DNA of 64,000 nucleotides. It comes from Petaurus breviceps papuanus. Its lineage: Eukaryota; Chordata; Mammalia; Diprotodontia; Petauridae. How positions within the stretch are numbered: the stretch's first letter is position 1; the number at the start of each line of letters is the position of its first letter. Under the pieces are notes generated by a model. That model was not told the origin of the DNA. It worked only from the letters and a program-made list of their open reading frames with translations, and ran no database searches. The translations under genes were made by a program, and so were the position numbers. The stretch is taken from NCBI GenBank assembly GCA_028583685.1, contig JAMXIF010001119.1:681277-745276 (forward strand), read 5' to 3'. Below, one piece after another: positions 43,969 through 55,359 of this stretch.

Positions 43969-44136
43969 ATTTTGGGCAGGTAGGTGGCACAGTGAGTAGA
44001 GTACCAGCCCTGGAGTGAGGAGGACCTAAGTTCAAATCTGACCTCAGACACTTAACACTTACTAGCTGTGTAACCTTGGGCAAGTCACTTAACCCCAAAT
44101 GCCCTGCCTTTCCCCTCCAAAAAAAGATCCCCCCAA
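43969..44136 (+). mobile_element. Marsupial tRNA-derived SINE, subfamily A
   Basis: Head gggcaggtaggtggcacagt and tail cttgggcaagtcacttaacc. Flanks aatagtaaacca (43957-43968) and aacagtcaacca (44137-44148) are an imperfect 12-bp TSD. Confidence 0.93.
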
Positions 44137-44224
44137 AACAGTCAACCATCTGTTATATATAGCTTAAATCAAAGGTGTTTACTGAAATGGCATAGTATGA
44201 AAAGTGAAAATAAAGAATTCCCCC

Positions 44225-44300
44225 CATAAATAGCATATGTGTGTATATATGTATGTATTATGTATGTGTGTGTATGTATTATATACATATATACCCAATA
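44225..44300. repeat. TATG/TGTA-rich simple repeat
   Basis: Interrupted TGTA and TATA units. Confidence 0.75.
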
Positions 44301-44504
44301 ACAGTGGGAAGAGTAAATCTACCCATAGGGTACAGTGGTGAGAAGCATACTCAATGGGAACATTCAAAATTTGAGTTGGTAGAAGAATGGATATATCCAT
44401 TAAAGAAAGGTTAAGACAGGGATCAGTTTAAGAAAAACAAAATAAATAGAACAAACCTCTCTTCCTAAGAATTCCACCCCACCAAATATCTGATTTCCAA
44501 GCAG

Positions 44505-44695
44505 CAAAAAGCAGAGGACTGGGATTCCCAGGACACCTGGGTTCTATTCTTGGTGTGTCATGAATGAATTATATGACCTTGGCAAGTCTTACACTCTTTC
44601 TAGACCTCATGTTTTTGCATCGCTAGCTCACATTTCTATAGTGCTTTAAATGTCAAATGAAACAGCTTGACTAGTCAGTAGCTTTGCCAGATCCC
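44505..44695 (+). mobile_element. MIR-type CORE-SINE
   Basis: Segments ggacacctgggttctattct, tatgaccttggcaagtctta, tttctagacctcatgttttt. Confidence 0.65.
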
Positions 44696-44699
44696 ACTG

Positions 44700-45050
44700 A
44701 ACTCTGAGATTCTTTGAATCTGCACCTCCCTAATAAGCCTTCTGTGCACTCCTCAGAGTTTTCTTTGACACAGAGGACATGGCTCTGGAACACTTCTGTC
44801 TCAAGAAAGGCATTGCTCATACCCGAAAGAGCTCAAATCTATGCAGGGAGAAGAAGACTCACTGGAAAGATACCTGTTCATTTTCCTAGTCACTTGAAAT
44901 TCTATTATAAAAATTCAGCGGTTAATCTTGAAAGCTTTGGGATGAAAGGGCTTCAGGAAATGAAGATACATTATAGGCAAATCAAATAGCTGCTAAGGAC
45001 ATCTATTTTAGAAGCCATAGAAAAGAAAACATTGCAACCTCTTCAAGTCC
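44700..45050. other. Unique non-coding DNA
   Basis: A 91-codon frame from 44714 shows no recognisable domain. Confidence 0.42.
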
Positions 45051-45052
45051 CA

Positions 45053-45055
<3 letters not shown>

Positions 45056-45092
<37 letters not shown>
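45056..45092. repeat. (TG)n microsatellite, not SINE-borne
   Basis: A TG run followed by gcgcgc, with no SINE sequence at either side. Confidence 0.92.
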
Positions 45093-45097
<5 letters not shown>

Positions 45098-46065
45098 TCA
45101 CACAAGAAAATCTTCTCTGAATAAAAGAATGCATCTTTAACAGGACAAATCTGGGAGAGGTAATCGACTCCAGGAAGAACAAAAATGCAGAGTTGAGGGT
45201 GTAAAAGTACTTTCTGGGAAACCCATTTTTTGAAAACTAGAAACCTGACTATCAAAATGCTGCTCCTTTTGCAAGGTGTCCTCATCACCCCTTTCAACTT
45301 GGTTAAGAGGCTCCCAGCACCTGGCTCCTGTGCCTGGAAATCACTCCTCTGAACTTTGCGTAGTTGTGTCCTCTGCTGGGAGGGTTTTTGCATTAAGATT
45401 TAATCACACTCAGTGCCTGCCTATAATAAGTGAGGCCATTTGTGTAATTGTGTTCAGATGGCAAAAGGCCTTAGAGCAACAGATAAATTAAGGTTTATCA
45501 TTATTATCTTTATTATTACTATAGATGGCACAGTAATCACACCTTAATAACTAGCTTATGAATTTGTGCTGCTGTAGTTTTTTGTTTTAATTAAACTTAC
45601 ACTCACTCCAAGGATAAAGATTCATATGCTTGTACCAAAATGAACATAAGCTCTTGCACAGATAAATAGGTTCCTTTTACCATGTAAGAACACCCTTTAG
45701 GAAGAATACTGCCTGGGTCTCTTTGACCCTTGTCCTGGATTCCTATCCTGAATCTCTGTTGCCTAGACAAAAGGTCAGATGCCATCCCTTCCCCTACCCC
45801 TAACACAGGCACTTGATGCAGGCAGAAAAACTGCTATCACAGCCCCTGAACCCTGGAGGATAGCTAAAGTGGGCCTGGGAGTCCATTGAGTTCTGCCTAG
45901 CTGGACATTCCAGACGCCAAGTCCCTGCCTGTCTTACACAGGCCTCAGGGTTTGAATCCTAACTTGTCATTCTGATACTATGAACTTCCAGCATTGGTCT
46001 GACTCTGTTGATCAATCCTGTTCTGCCTGAAAGGGAATCCAACAGGCAGTCAGGGGAACCTGGAC
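45093..46065. other. Unique non-coding DNA
   Basis: No repeat is recognised over almost 1 kb. 45400-45600 is a conserved-element candidate, with ATTA-rich sequence and no decayed-repeat texture. Confidence 0.42.
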
Positions 46066-46067
46066 TC

Positions 46068-46255
46068 ACAGGACTTAGAACCAGAATGGGCATCAGCAAA
46101 AAATTCATCCAATACCTACATTTTTCACATGTGGATACTGAGGCCTTGAGGAGGTGAGATCCAAGGTCACATAGCTAATAAATAACATGGATGAGATTCT
46201 AGGCCAGCTCCTCTGATTCCAAGTTAAGTCGTCCTTTCACTTATTATTTCAGGAA
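46068..46255 (-). mobile_element. THER1-type CORE-SINE
   Basis: Antisense copy: gacttagaaccagaatgggc, tcacatgtggatactgaggc, gatccaaggtcacatagct. Confidence 0.72.
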
Positions 46256-46429
46256 CTCAGTTACTGGATAACAATTTGAATAAGACTAAGGATTTACATC
46301 GTTAAATTAAACCTTCTGCCATGAGATAAAGAAAATATATATTGATGAGTTGTTAAGTCTAATAGGAAGGATGATCCACACATCTTAGAAATGCATGGAC
46401 AGTAAGGATAAAGGAAACTTAAAGGACAA

Positions 46430-46790
46430 GCCACCTTCCCTTAATTCTTCTCTTGCTCCTACTTAGAAAATACAGGCAAATTTAAGTATCTTCCCTCTAC
46501 TCCATCTTAAAATCAATCAAGGAAATCCTACAGATTTTCCCCTTAAAACAACTTTTGTATTTAACCCTTTCCATTCTGACTGCTACCATTTTCAGGAAGC
46601 TTCATTACCTGCTTCAAAAACCTCTGAGCTGCACCCCCTCCAAATTTATCTCCCTCCAGTAAAGCTTACCCACAGCTGCCAGATTAATAATCCCCAAATG
46701 CCAGCTTTCAATTACCTATTGCATCAAATCAAAACTAATGAACCTATCATTCAAAGCTCTCTAGACCCTTCCCATCTATAGAACCTAAAT
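46430..46790 (+). mobile_element. L2 LINE, ORF2 3' region
   Basis: The sense stretch ending cctatcattcaaagctctct matches the L2 FKALH-type motif, and ttacccacagctgccagatt matches its AAARL-like stretch. Diverged. Confidence 0.62.
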
Positions 46791-46942
46791 GTTATCTTGG
46801 TAAAGAAGAGATGGGGGGACATTAAAATTGCACTCTCAGATTAGAGGCAAACTCAGCTCCTTTGGAATATAGCAATCCTTTCCACACTGGGATTTTCCCC
46901 ATCTTGGTTTCAATATACTGTGGGTTGCCTTAAGAATTACAT

Positions 46943-47102
46943 GGGGGGGAGGGGGAGGCTAGGTGGTGCAGTGAGTAAGAGCACCATCCCCAGAGTCGGG
47001 AGGACCTGGGATCGGTTCCAGCTTCAGATACTTAACACCCACACAAAATAACTGGCCATGTAACTTTGGGCAAGTAACTTAATGCCAATTGCTTAAAAAA
47101 AA
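46943..47102 (+). mobile_element. Marsupial tRNA-derived SINE, subfamily B-like
   Basis: Head aggctaggtggtgcagtgag, B-box half gggatcggttccagcttcag, tail ctttgggcaagtaacttaat. Flanks agaattacatggg and agaaattaaatggg look like a decayed TSD. Confidence 0.9.
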
Positions 47103-47500
47103 AGAAATTAAATGGGAATTTGGGGGGAGTTTTGCATGAGCTGTAGATGACATGCAAAAGGCTAACAAACGATACAGAAAAAAGCTTAGAAACTCAGAAA
47201 TGCATAAAATATATATATGGTATTGTATAATAGCAAAGTATTTGATCTTTAATACCATAAAATTCAGATTTCTTCTCTGGTATGAAGGGAGGGTCAAACA
47301 TTTTCACATGGATTTCCTAGATAAAGGGTGTGTGTGCCCCTAGCCCTCAAGATGAGGAAGGAGTAACTATAATTCTAAAACTATCTTAATTACAAGGTTA
47401 TAAAACAATTCTTTTGGGGGATTTCAGTACTCTAGGTCACTGACATGACTGTTCTCTCCCCCTAGGAAGTACAAGCCACTGCCTACCACCCAGTAAGAAC
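47103..47500. other. Unique non-coding DNA
   Basis: Nothing recognised beyond a short TA run near 47207-47218. Confidence 0.42.
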
Positions 47501-47504
47501 AATA

Positions 47505-47645
47505 AAATAAGCAACATTTACATTGCATTTTCATGCTTACTAAAGCACTATAGAAATATTATCTATTCTCTTTGAGGCTCAAAATAGCTCTGTGAGGTGA
47601 GTAATGTTAACCCACTTTATAAATGAGGAAACTGAGCCCCAGACA
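47505..47645 (-). mobile_element. MIR-type CORE-SINE 3' half
   Basis: Antisense: aatagctctgtgaggtgagt, ataaatgaggaaactgagcc. Cut short by the L1 that follows. Confidence 0.72.
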
Positions 47646-47649
47646 GCTT

Positions 47650-48970
47650 TTTTTTGGTGTTTAATTTGGCTGAGAGATATTTCAACTTTAAAATATTTTA
47701 TTCATGTACTTTGTCTTCATAGCAGAGACATTTCACCCCTCCTCACCTCCAAATTGGATCTTCCCTCTTGATGAAGAATAACAATTAGGCAAAAACTTAA
47801 AATGAAGTAACTGCATCTCACAATTTATATGCTATCATGACCTGGTCCCCCATGTCTCTTTAGAGAGAGAGGAGAAACTTATTCTATCATTTCTTTGTCA
47901 CCTTCATTTGTTTTACAGTGACTCAGTGTTTAAATTCCTCTTAGTGATCTTTTCAATTCAAGCTGTAATCAGTTTGTCTCTTATTCTGCTTATTTTGCTC
48001 TGTATCAGATCATGGACATTTTCCCAGGTTTCTCTGAATTCCCCATATTCATTACTTCTGACTGTAAAATAATATTCTCTTACATTCATACACTGTATTT
48101 TTTTCATCCATTTCCCAATCGATGAGCACCACTTTGTTTCTAGTTCTTTGCTGCCAAAAACAACTGCTATTTTGGTATATATTAAGAATGGTGATTCTAT
48201 CTTTGACCTTCTTGGGGTTGCCAGGAGTGGAAATGCTGGGTTAAAGAGTAATGATTTAGAGTGTTTTCTTGCTTACCTTCAAATATATATCCAGAGTGGT
48301 TAGACCAATTCATAATTCAGTTAACATTTTCTCAGTATATCTGTATTTCTACAGCCTCTCTAACACTGACTGTCCTATTTTTTATCATCTTTGCCAATGT
48401 GAATGCTATTAAGGTGAAACCTCAGTATTTTTTTAAATTTGCATTTCTTCTAAGCGTTTTTGAGCATGTTTTAATATGGTCTTTTATAATTTGCAATTCT
48501 TATTTTGAAAACTATTTGTTCATAACCTGTAATTACTTATCAATAGAGGAATGGCTCTTAGTAGTTCAAATTCCCTTTATTTTTGGATGTTAGAATTTTC
48601 AATGGGTGATATTTGATGGGAATATCCCACTCTATACTTCTTTCTTCACTGTATTTCAGTGCACAGGTTGCTGTTTTTTAATGTGATTGACATGTTTGGA
48701 AATACTTTTAAATTTTATGGAGTCACTTTTGTCTATTATACCTCTTCTCCTTGTTTAGTTAAAAATAATTCTCCCTCAGAATTGTAAAAAATACCTGGCC
48801 TTATTGCCTATATTTCTTAAACTATATGACTTTTTATAACTAAATATCTTATATTTCATAACTTTTTATAACTAAATATCCATTTTGAGATTATCACTGT
48901 ATACAGTATAAGATACTGTTCTAAACCTAATTTCCACCAAGTTGATTTCCAGGTTTTCCAGAATACCTTA
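47650..48970 (-). mobile_element. L1 LINE, 3' part of ORF2 and 3' UTR, diverged
   Basis: On the minus strand the sequence runs through the ORF2 C-terminal landmarks in order: aagagccattcctctattga, gaattggtctaaccactctg, aacccagcatttccactcct, cgattgggaaatggatgaaa and the 3' UTR. It is an older family than the L1s at 29.7 and 33.7 kb. About 1.3 kb is retained. Confidence 0.75.
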
Positions 48971-49225
48971 TTACAAAGACAGTTCTTTAATTATTTTAGT
49001 TTATTAAATGGGGCTACTGGGCCAGTGCATAACGTGCAGAAGAGGTGGAAGGAAAAGCGAAGAGCACCAAGAGAATCACTCGGAATTAGACTGGAGAAAC
49101 ATTATTTCTTCTCTACCAATTTAACTTTGACTGGTGATTTCGCTTTTCCTCTTCCTGACCCTACTGACTTGTCTTTTTTGGTTCTTGTTATTTGTACTTT
49201 TGGGAAAGATAGGAGAAAGTCTCTT
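48971..49225. other. Unique non-coding DNA
   Basis: Short stretch with overlapping open frames on both strands (49025-49332) and no known motif. Confidence 0.42.
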
Positions 49226-49227
49226 CT

Positions 49228-49890
49228 ATGAGACCTCTCTCTGACATCTTCCCAGGACTGAGCATTCATTCTGTATTTGCTTAGTTGTATACATGGTGTT
49301 TTCCCCAGAAGAATGTAAGCTTCTTGAGGCAAGGATGTTTTCAGTCTTGTCTCTATCTCCCCAAGACCTATGGAAGTGCATTTTTAACATAAAAGATGAG
49401 TAGTGACTATTTGTTGGATTTAATTAAATTAGATTAAGTTACTCCTCAACTGATCAAAGGGCTAGTTCGTATCAGAGGTGAGATTCACGTAAGTACGCTG
49501 CAATCCAGTGACCCTGATCCCCTTCCTATTCTTGGAATAAGAATCTCCATCTCTCAGTTCTAGTCATTTTCACTGGTTGTCCTCCATGCTTGGAATGCTC
49601 TCCCCTTCTCATTTCTGCCTCCTGGCTTCTTTCACCTCTCAGCTAAGATCCTATCTTCTACAGAAATCCTTTCCTGATCCTCTGTAATTCTATTCTTCCC
49701 TCTGTTGATCATCTGCAATTTATTCTGTATCTAGCTTGTCTGTATGCAGTATTGTATGTATGCATATTGTCTCCTCCAATTGGCTGTGAGCTCCTTGACA
49801 GCAGGGATTGTCTTTTAATTTTCTTTATATCCTCAGTGCTTAACATAATGCCTACCACATAGCAGGTACTTAAAAATGCTTATTGACTGA
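49228..49890 (+). mobile_element. Two L2 LINE 3' ends in tandem
   Basis: 49228-49425 is one tail (gtaagcttcttgaggcaagg). 49490-49890 is a longer, better copy with ctccatgcttggaatgctct, gtgagctccttgacagcagg and catagcaggtacttaaaaat. Confidence 0.82.
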
Positions 49891-50049
49891 AGATCCAATA
49901 AATCATGTTGGCTCTATATCAATCATTCAAAAAATGAACACATACAATATATCTTGTTATACACAAGACACTGTAGAATTTTCAAGAGAAAGAGAAGACA
50001 TAGTTATGTCTTCTAAAGAATTTAAACCCTCGGTGTTAAGACTATTCCA

Positions 50050-50262
50050 TTAATATTATTGTGCTATAAATAATGACAAGCAGGATGCTTTCAGAAAAAC
50101 CTGGAAAGATTTATATGAACTGATGAAGACCAAAGTGAGCAAACCCAGGAGAACTCCGCACCCAGTAGCAGCAATCTTGTATGATGACCAACTGTGAATG
50201 ACTTAGCTATTCTTGGCAATACAGTGATTTAAAGCTGATATTGGACACAATCTACCGAGAAA
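50050..50262 (+). mobile_element. L1 3' fragment
   Basis: The stretch tattgtgctataaataatga, aaacctggaaagatttatat, gaactgatgaagaccaaagt is the ORF2 C-terminus and start of the 3' UTR. Confidence 0.78.
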
Positions 50263-50530
50263 ACTTGGAGGAGATGGGATTAAAGGTACACATAAAAGGA
50301 CTGGTCTTTCCCAATGAAGAGATTTTTTTTTTCATCAGAAATTAGACTGAAAAAGGATAGAATTAGGAATGGTGTCAAGAGATTTTTAAATGTAGAGAAG
50401 GGAGTCCATGATGAATGGTTTCTGTTTTTTTCAACAAAGTATAAGGCATAAACTCATTAGAGATGGTACAGAAGGGTTGAGGAAAGAAATAAAAGGTTTG
50501 GAACAGCCTCTGTGGAGAGTTGTGTAGAGA
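50262..50530 (-). mobile_element. L2 LINE fragment, mid-ORF2
   Basis: gttgaggaaagaaataaaag and ttgtgtagagaattaac follow the antisense of the L2 stretch upstream of the reverse transcriptase. Diverged. Confidence 0.55.
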
Positions 50531-50532
50531 AT

Positions 50533-50800
50533 TAACTTTCCTTGTTGTTTGGTCAGTTTCAGTTGTGTCCAACTCTTTCTGACTCCAGCAGGGGTTTTCT
50601 TGACAAAGATACTGAAGTGGTTTGCCATTTCCTTCTCCAGCTCATTTTACAGATGAGGAAACTGAGGCAAATGGGGTTAAGTGACTTGCCCAGGGTCACC
50701 CAGCTAGTAAGTATCTGAGGCCAGATTTGAAATTAAGAAGAGAAATCTTCCCAACTCCAGGCCCAGTACTTTATCCATTTATCCACTGCCCCACCCCCCA
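50533..50800 (-). mobile_element. Marsupial CORE-SINE with a distinctive tail unit
   Basis: The + strand starts with cagtttcagttgtgtccaac and gtggtttgccatttccttct, then the antisense MIR core (cattttacagatgaggaaac, gacttgcccagggtcaccca) and ends near ccactgccccac. Well preserved. Confidence 0.82.
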
Positions 50801-50836
50801 GCTTCTGAAAGATACCTAGAACTCACCCTTCAACAG

Positions 50837-50876
<40 letters not shown>
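50837..50876. repeat. (TC)n microsatellite
   Basis: A pure TC run of about 38 bases. Confidence 0.95.
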
Positions 50877-50881
<5 letters not shown>

Positions 50882-50944
50882 CTCACAATCTCTCTCACTC
50901 TCTTTTTCATTTTCTCAATTTCACTCTAAGACTCCCCCCCCCCT

Positions 50945-51718
50945 TCTCCAACCCCTGCCCCAAATACACATATTTTCTGGTATGAAGCAGTCATAGGAGT
51001 AAAACATATTACTGGTCTTAAAAAGTTCTGGGGATCCAGGACTGGAGACAGCAGTGACCTTGGTGCTGAATCTACTATTTGTGAGGCTGCTTCCAGAGAG
51101 AAAAATAGGAACTCTCTGAGATCCTATACCATACCCAGTAGACTAGACACTGACCTGTAGGGAAGTTTTGCTGTGAGTTGAAAAGTACTGGTATAAATAT
51201 TTTGCCAACACTCCATGGAGAGGGACCATTGGGAGGGTGATTGGGCTTCAGATTTATTTTTATTCTATTTCTTTGTTTTTTGCTTGCCTGTAGACAAGGA
51301 GCGGGTTGCTTCCTGGTTTGAGGAGGTTCACCTGGGCTGAAAAACCCACTGAATATAATAATGTCATTTGCTCTACTAATTTCAGATAATTTGATTGAAA
51401 GCAAGGTCACTTGGGGTTAGAGATGAATCAATGAGGCACTCTGATGGAATGAATGGAAACAGTTTTCCAAATAGGGTATGGCTCAGATACATAAGCTTTG
51501 ATTGGGTAATCCATACATATAAACACCGGGTCAGAGAGGTAAGTAATGGCTGCCCCAAGGGGCCAGAGGTAACAGGACAGAGGCAACCAGTTTACTGGAA
51601 CTCAAAGATCTTGGTGGTTTCCCTGTAGTAATCTATTATTGGTTGGTGCACATAAGGATGTGTTTGCTTGATTATCATCATTTGTTCCTAACTTCTAACT
51701 AGACCCTTAGAAGCTGGA
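50945..51718. other. Unique non-coding DNA with a splice-site-flanked segment
   Basis: 51294-51538 is bounded by a pyrimidine tract ending tgcctgtag and by gagag followed by gtaagt. All three sense frames of this segment contain stops, so any exon would be non-coding. Confidence 0.25.
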
Positions 51719-51965
51719 GGCAGAGTGGATAGAGTGCTGGGGATGGAGATGGGGAAATCTGAGTTTAAATTCAGTCTCAGACATTTACTAGTTTTGTGAT
51801 CTTGGGCAAGTCACTTAACCTCAGTTTGCCTCAGTTTCCTCAACAGTAAATTGGAAATCATGATATTATCTACCTCATAGGGGATCCAATGAGATAATAT
51901 TTACAAAAAGCCCTTAGTATACTGTCTAACACACAGTAGTTGCTGTATAAATACTTATTCCCTTC
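51718..51965 (+). mobile_element. CORE-SINE, near full length
   Basis: Full order from ggaggcagagtggatagagt through cttgggcaagtcacttaacc, cagtttcctcaacagtaaat and an L2-like tail (gtagttgctgtataaatact). Confidence 0.86.
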
Positions 51966-52029
51966 CCCTTTCCTTCTCTAGCAACATATAGTACAGGATA
52001 GAAAATGGTGAAATTTTCCATCCAATGAC

Positions 52030-52385
52030 TGATCTTATTTTCTATTCCTTGCTAATATACACCCTTTGCCGCTGTTGGACTTTCCATTTTCCCTTCCCAC
52101 CTTCATACCTGAGATATCCTTTCCCTTCCTATCAAATATTCCTACTTCTACCCATCTTTCAAGCTCTTTTATCAAGTTCTGCCTTCCTTATGGAACCTTT
52201 CCTAAATAAGGTAGCTCTTTGGCGTCCTACAGTACTTAGAGTCAAGGCCATGAATTTGGCATTTAATTATGTACTGTTTTGTGTTTTACTGTTCATACAC
52301 TGTCTTGATTGTTACATGTGAATCCACAACAAGCCTGTGAGCTCTTTGGGCATCACAACTTGCAAAGAATAGAGGAAATAACAGG
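52030..52385 (+). mobile_element. L2 LINE 3' part
   Basis: catctttcaagctcttttat, gaacctttcctaaataaggt and gcctgtgagctctttgggca are in L2 order. Confidence 0.64.
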
Positions 52386-52870
52386 TTCTTAAGACATCTT
52401 TCTCAAAAAGAATAATATCAGTCAAAGGTAAATTTCTACAACTATTATTCGTGGCATTTTCATTGATCATCTTTGTCACAGGCTTTCACAAAGAGATCTC
52501 AGAAGATACAGAGATGCCAGAATTAGTATAGAATTCTTTGGGAGCCTGTGGATAGAGTGATTCTGCATTTTCCAATTCAATCTTCACTCTCAGAGACTCA
52601 CTTTATCTAGAAAACTGTCAACTCCAGGGCGCCCAGACAGGGTTTACTTTGAACAGTGAATAGCATCAATAAAACGTTTTTAAAAAGAAAAGAAACTTCT
52701 TAAAACAAGTACTCTCCAGATGAAAAAACAAGTTTTGTTTTTAAGAATCTTTGAATTAAAAAACTTGAGTTCAAAAAATTATGTGGGGAAAATTGGGAAC
52801 TATTTAATCCATGGGCTTTAATAAGAAACTCACATTCTTTGCAAATTATTATGTCCAAAACCAAATCTTT
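52386..52870. other. Unassigned DNA
   Basis: An old LTR or DNA element in 52430-52670 is possible but not shown. No gene signal. Confidence 0.35.
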
Positions 52871-52890
52871 TTTTGTCTTTATGCATTCTT

Positions 52891-53050
52891 TTTTTTCTTT
52901 TTTTGGGGGGGGAATGGAGGGCAATTGGGGTTAAGTGACTCATCCGAGATCACACGTCTAGTAGGTGTTAAGTGTCTGAGGCTGAATTTGAACTAAGGTC
53001 CTCCGGACTCCAGGTCGGGTGTTCTATTCACTGTGTCACCTAACCACCCA
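52891..53050 (-). mobile_element. Marsupial tRNA-derived SINE, subfamily A
   Basis: Reverse copy: T-rich tail, gcaattggggttaagtgact, end gtcacctaaccaccca. Flanks ctttatgcattctt at 52877-52890 and 53051-53064 are a perfect 14-bp TSD. Confidence 0.94.
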
Positions 53051-53112
53051 CTTTATGCATTCTTTAAGGGGGTAAGATGACAGAAGGTCTGTGACGTGCT
53101 AAGAAGCTCCAC

Positions 53113-53296
53113 CAGGGGTGGTAAACCCGAGACCTTAAGGCCACACATGGTTCTCTAGGTCCTCGAGTGTGGCCCTGTGACTGAATCCAAACTTCACAGA
53201 ACAAATCCTCCTTAAAATTTGGCCTCAGTCAAAATGCCCCACCCCAAGCACCTAGAAGACCACATGTGGCCTTGAGGTCACAGGTTCCCCACCCTG
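53113..53296. mobile_element. hAT-like MITE, 184 bp, with long inverted ends
   Basis: The left end caggggtggtaaacccgaga and the reverse complement of the right end (cagggtggggaacctgtgac) pair over about 38 bases. The internal part (gaatccaaacttcacagaac) is typical of a marsupial MITE I have seen described. An 8-bp TSD is not obvious. Confidence 0.68.
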
Positions 53297-53299
53297 CTC

Positions 53300-53520
53300 T
53301 AAAGATTTCTTTCTGGCATTCAAAGCCCTCTGTAATACAGCCTTTCCTTGCCAATCAAGCACTATATTAACAACTCATATTTATGTAGCCTTGTAAGGAT
53401 TATAAAAGCATTTTTCCACAATAACTCTGTGAAATAGATGGTACTTGTATCATTACTACCATTTTAAGGATGATGAAACCAAAACTCAGAGCTCAAATGA
53501 ATTTCCCAGGGTCATATGAG
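53300..53520 (-). mobile_element. L2 snippet (+) then MIR-type CORE-SINE (-)
   Basis: 53305-53345 carries ctggcattcaaagccctctg (L2 sense). 53355-53520 is an antisense MIR (cacaataactctgtgaaata, gatgatgaaaccaaaactca). Confidence 0.6.
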
Positions 53521-53524
53521 TTTT

Positions 53525-54355
53525 ATGGATCAGAGATGGGACTCCACCCCAAGGCACCTGACATCAATGTCTCATTCCACTGACAACCTGCTATCTCTAC
53601 TGTCTCCCTCACTGTTATTCAAGGTTACCTATCCATTCTCTTCACACCTTCCATCTCATTGTCCTGGCACAGGACAGGTAAGGCAGGTCTATCTCTGTGT
53701 TTCTGTTCATCCTGTTCCCCAACAAACATCAAATGGACTAGCACCTTGAGGCCTGTTCCATGTGGCTGCCCTTATGGAGATATGGCCTAAAGGCTTCTGA
53801 CTGCATTTGGATTTTTATTTTTAAATATTTGCTTTGTGCTTCATTTTTCCCTCTTGCTGTAATCTCAGATAACGACCACGGGATCCTTTCATGTCTGTCC
53901 TCCTGCTGTCACAGAATAAGAACATATTATTTCATTTATTATGAGTCACCAAACCAAAACGTGTTTCAGGTTCATTTCAGGGCAACCAAGAGCTGCTAAT
54001 CTATTTCAATGCTGGAGCTGAGTGGGACAAGATACCAACTGCTTTTGCCCTTCTTTGGAGAGCAGTTTTAATTTAAAGCCATAATTTCAGGGTTTCTTCT
54101 GCAATGTGATATAGCCTGAAGTCTTGTCTTATTTTTGCTAAACAAAAGTACCCTGGCCTTCTAAAGAGGAAAGTCTTTCTTTCTTTTCTTCCAGTAGTTG
54201 TTGGAGGAGAGGAAAAAAGGGCAGAAGACTATTATCTCAGTTTACATATCCTAAGTCAAGAACACTTTCTCAAGATGCTAACCATTTATCTTTTCTCTAA
54301 GTGCATGAAAAGAAACAGAGGATACTAAAAATGTATACATGAGGGAGGTAATATT
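53525..54355. other. Unique non-coding DNA, conserved-element candidate
   Basis: No repeat is recognised. 53770-54130 has mixed, non-simple sequence with several ATTTCATTTATT- and TTTAATTTAAAG-like cores and no decayed-repeat texture. Small frames near 53516-53999 have no motif. Confidence 0.42.
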
Positions 54356-54589
54356 TTGTGCAGTGTATTTTATTAACTTATTTATGGGAAGTATCTTGTA
54401 CAAAACAATTTACAAAAGCCTTTCACCTTCTACTAGGTATCAAATGGAGAGAGGTGCTGTCTGGAAATGCATCAAGAATGCTTTGGGTAAACGGGGGTAG
54501 AGTAGACCAAGCTGACTCTACAGGTCACATTTTTTTTATAGAAAGGAAATCTGGGAGATTGTGAAGAAGGGGAATAAGACAAAGTGGGG

Positions 54590-54790
54590 AGGGAGAAGGC
54601 ACTATTTTGTAGTAGAAAGAAGACTGACACATACCAGTTGTCACAGTAGCTGGAGGTATACTGTACTGACCTTTACCCCCATGCTAATTACTTCCATCTC
54701 ACTTTTCCCAATCATGAAATGGAGTGGGATGTAATGGACTTTAAAAATCTTTCCAATACTAATATTTTGTGATTCTGTGAAAAGATTCGG
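54590..54790 (+). mobile_element. MIR-type CORE-SINE, diverged
   Basis: Order: ttttgtagtagaaagaagac, gctaattacttccatctcac, ttttcccaatcatgaaatgg. Confidence 0.55.
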
Positions 54791-55110
54791 TGAACAAAAG
54801 ATTCAGTTATAATAGAATCATGTTCCTTATTTTTGAACTGATTGTTACTAGAAGAGACAATTACTGCCCCAATGTAATAGCAAACAAAAGTCCTGAAAAC
54901 ACCACCTCCTCTGAAAACATGGGATCTAGGATCTGGATACAGGGTTCTCTTAGAAATATAAAAAAAAAAGCCACCAATGATCCAAGTAAACAACCATGAC
55001 AACTAAAGAAGAAACGTCTTCAGTAAGGCATTCTGCTATTGATGGGCTGCCTTCCCCTACTGTCATTCCTTACACTGAGGCTACTCTAGCTAATGGGGCC
55101 TTCCTCTGAA
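54791..55110. other. Unique non-coding DNA
   Basis: Overlapping frames (54712-55002) on both strands without motifs. Confidence 0.42.
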
Positions 55111-55111
55111 G

Positions 55112-55358
55112 CGGTGCTTTGGACCCTAGACCCAGCCCAGGGGCCAAACCCAGCCTGCTGCCTGGTTGTTGTGGGTGATCTTGTTGTTGTACAGGAAAGC
55201 TAATAATGGATTTTACATTTTAAAAGTTTTATTATATTCAGAAATATAAAAAAAGATTCTTAGCTAAGGGCAGTAAAAGAAAAAAAACCCAACAACAAGA
55301 AGACAATGGGCAGGATTTGATCCCGGGTTTGTAGTTTGGAGACCCCTGCTTTAGACAT
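55112..55358. mobile_element. hAT-like non-autonomous element
   Basis: The left part contains ggggccaaacccagcctgct, and the right end, reverse complemented, starts caggggtctccaaactacaa: the two ends resemble the inverted ends and near-terminal sequence of hAT elements in mammals. The middle holds an A-rich stretch. Confidence 0.55.
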
Positions 55359-55359
55359 T

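Noticed and set aside
45056-45092. TG run with gcgcgc as Z-DNA regulatory site
   Set aside because: It is a plain microsatellite. Z-DNA potential alone does not support a regulatory role.
48261-48593. 110-codon plus-strand frame
   Set aside because: It is the antisense of a decayed L1 ORF2 segment.
50533-50800. Resemblance to a bovine-type tRNA SINE (the gtgtccaactcttt-type stretch)
   Set aside because: The rest is a MIR-type core with marsupial features. Chance or distant similarity is likelier than contamination.
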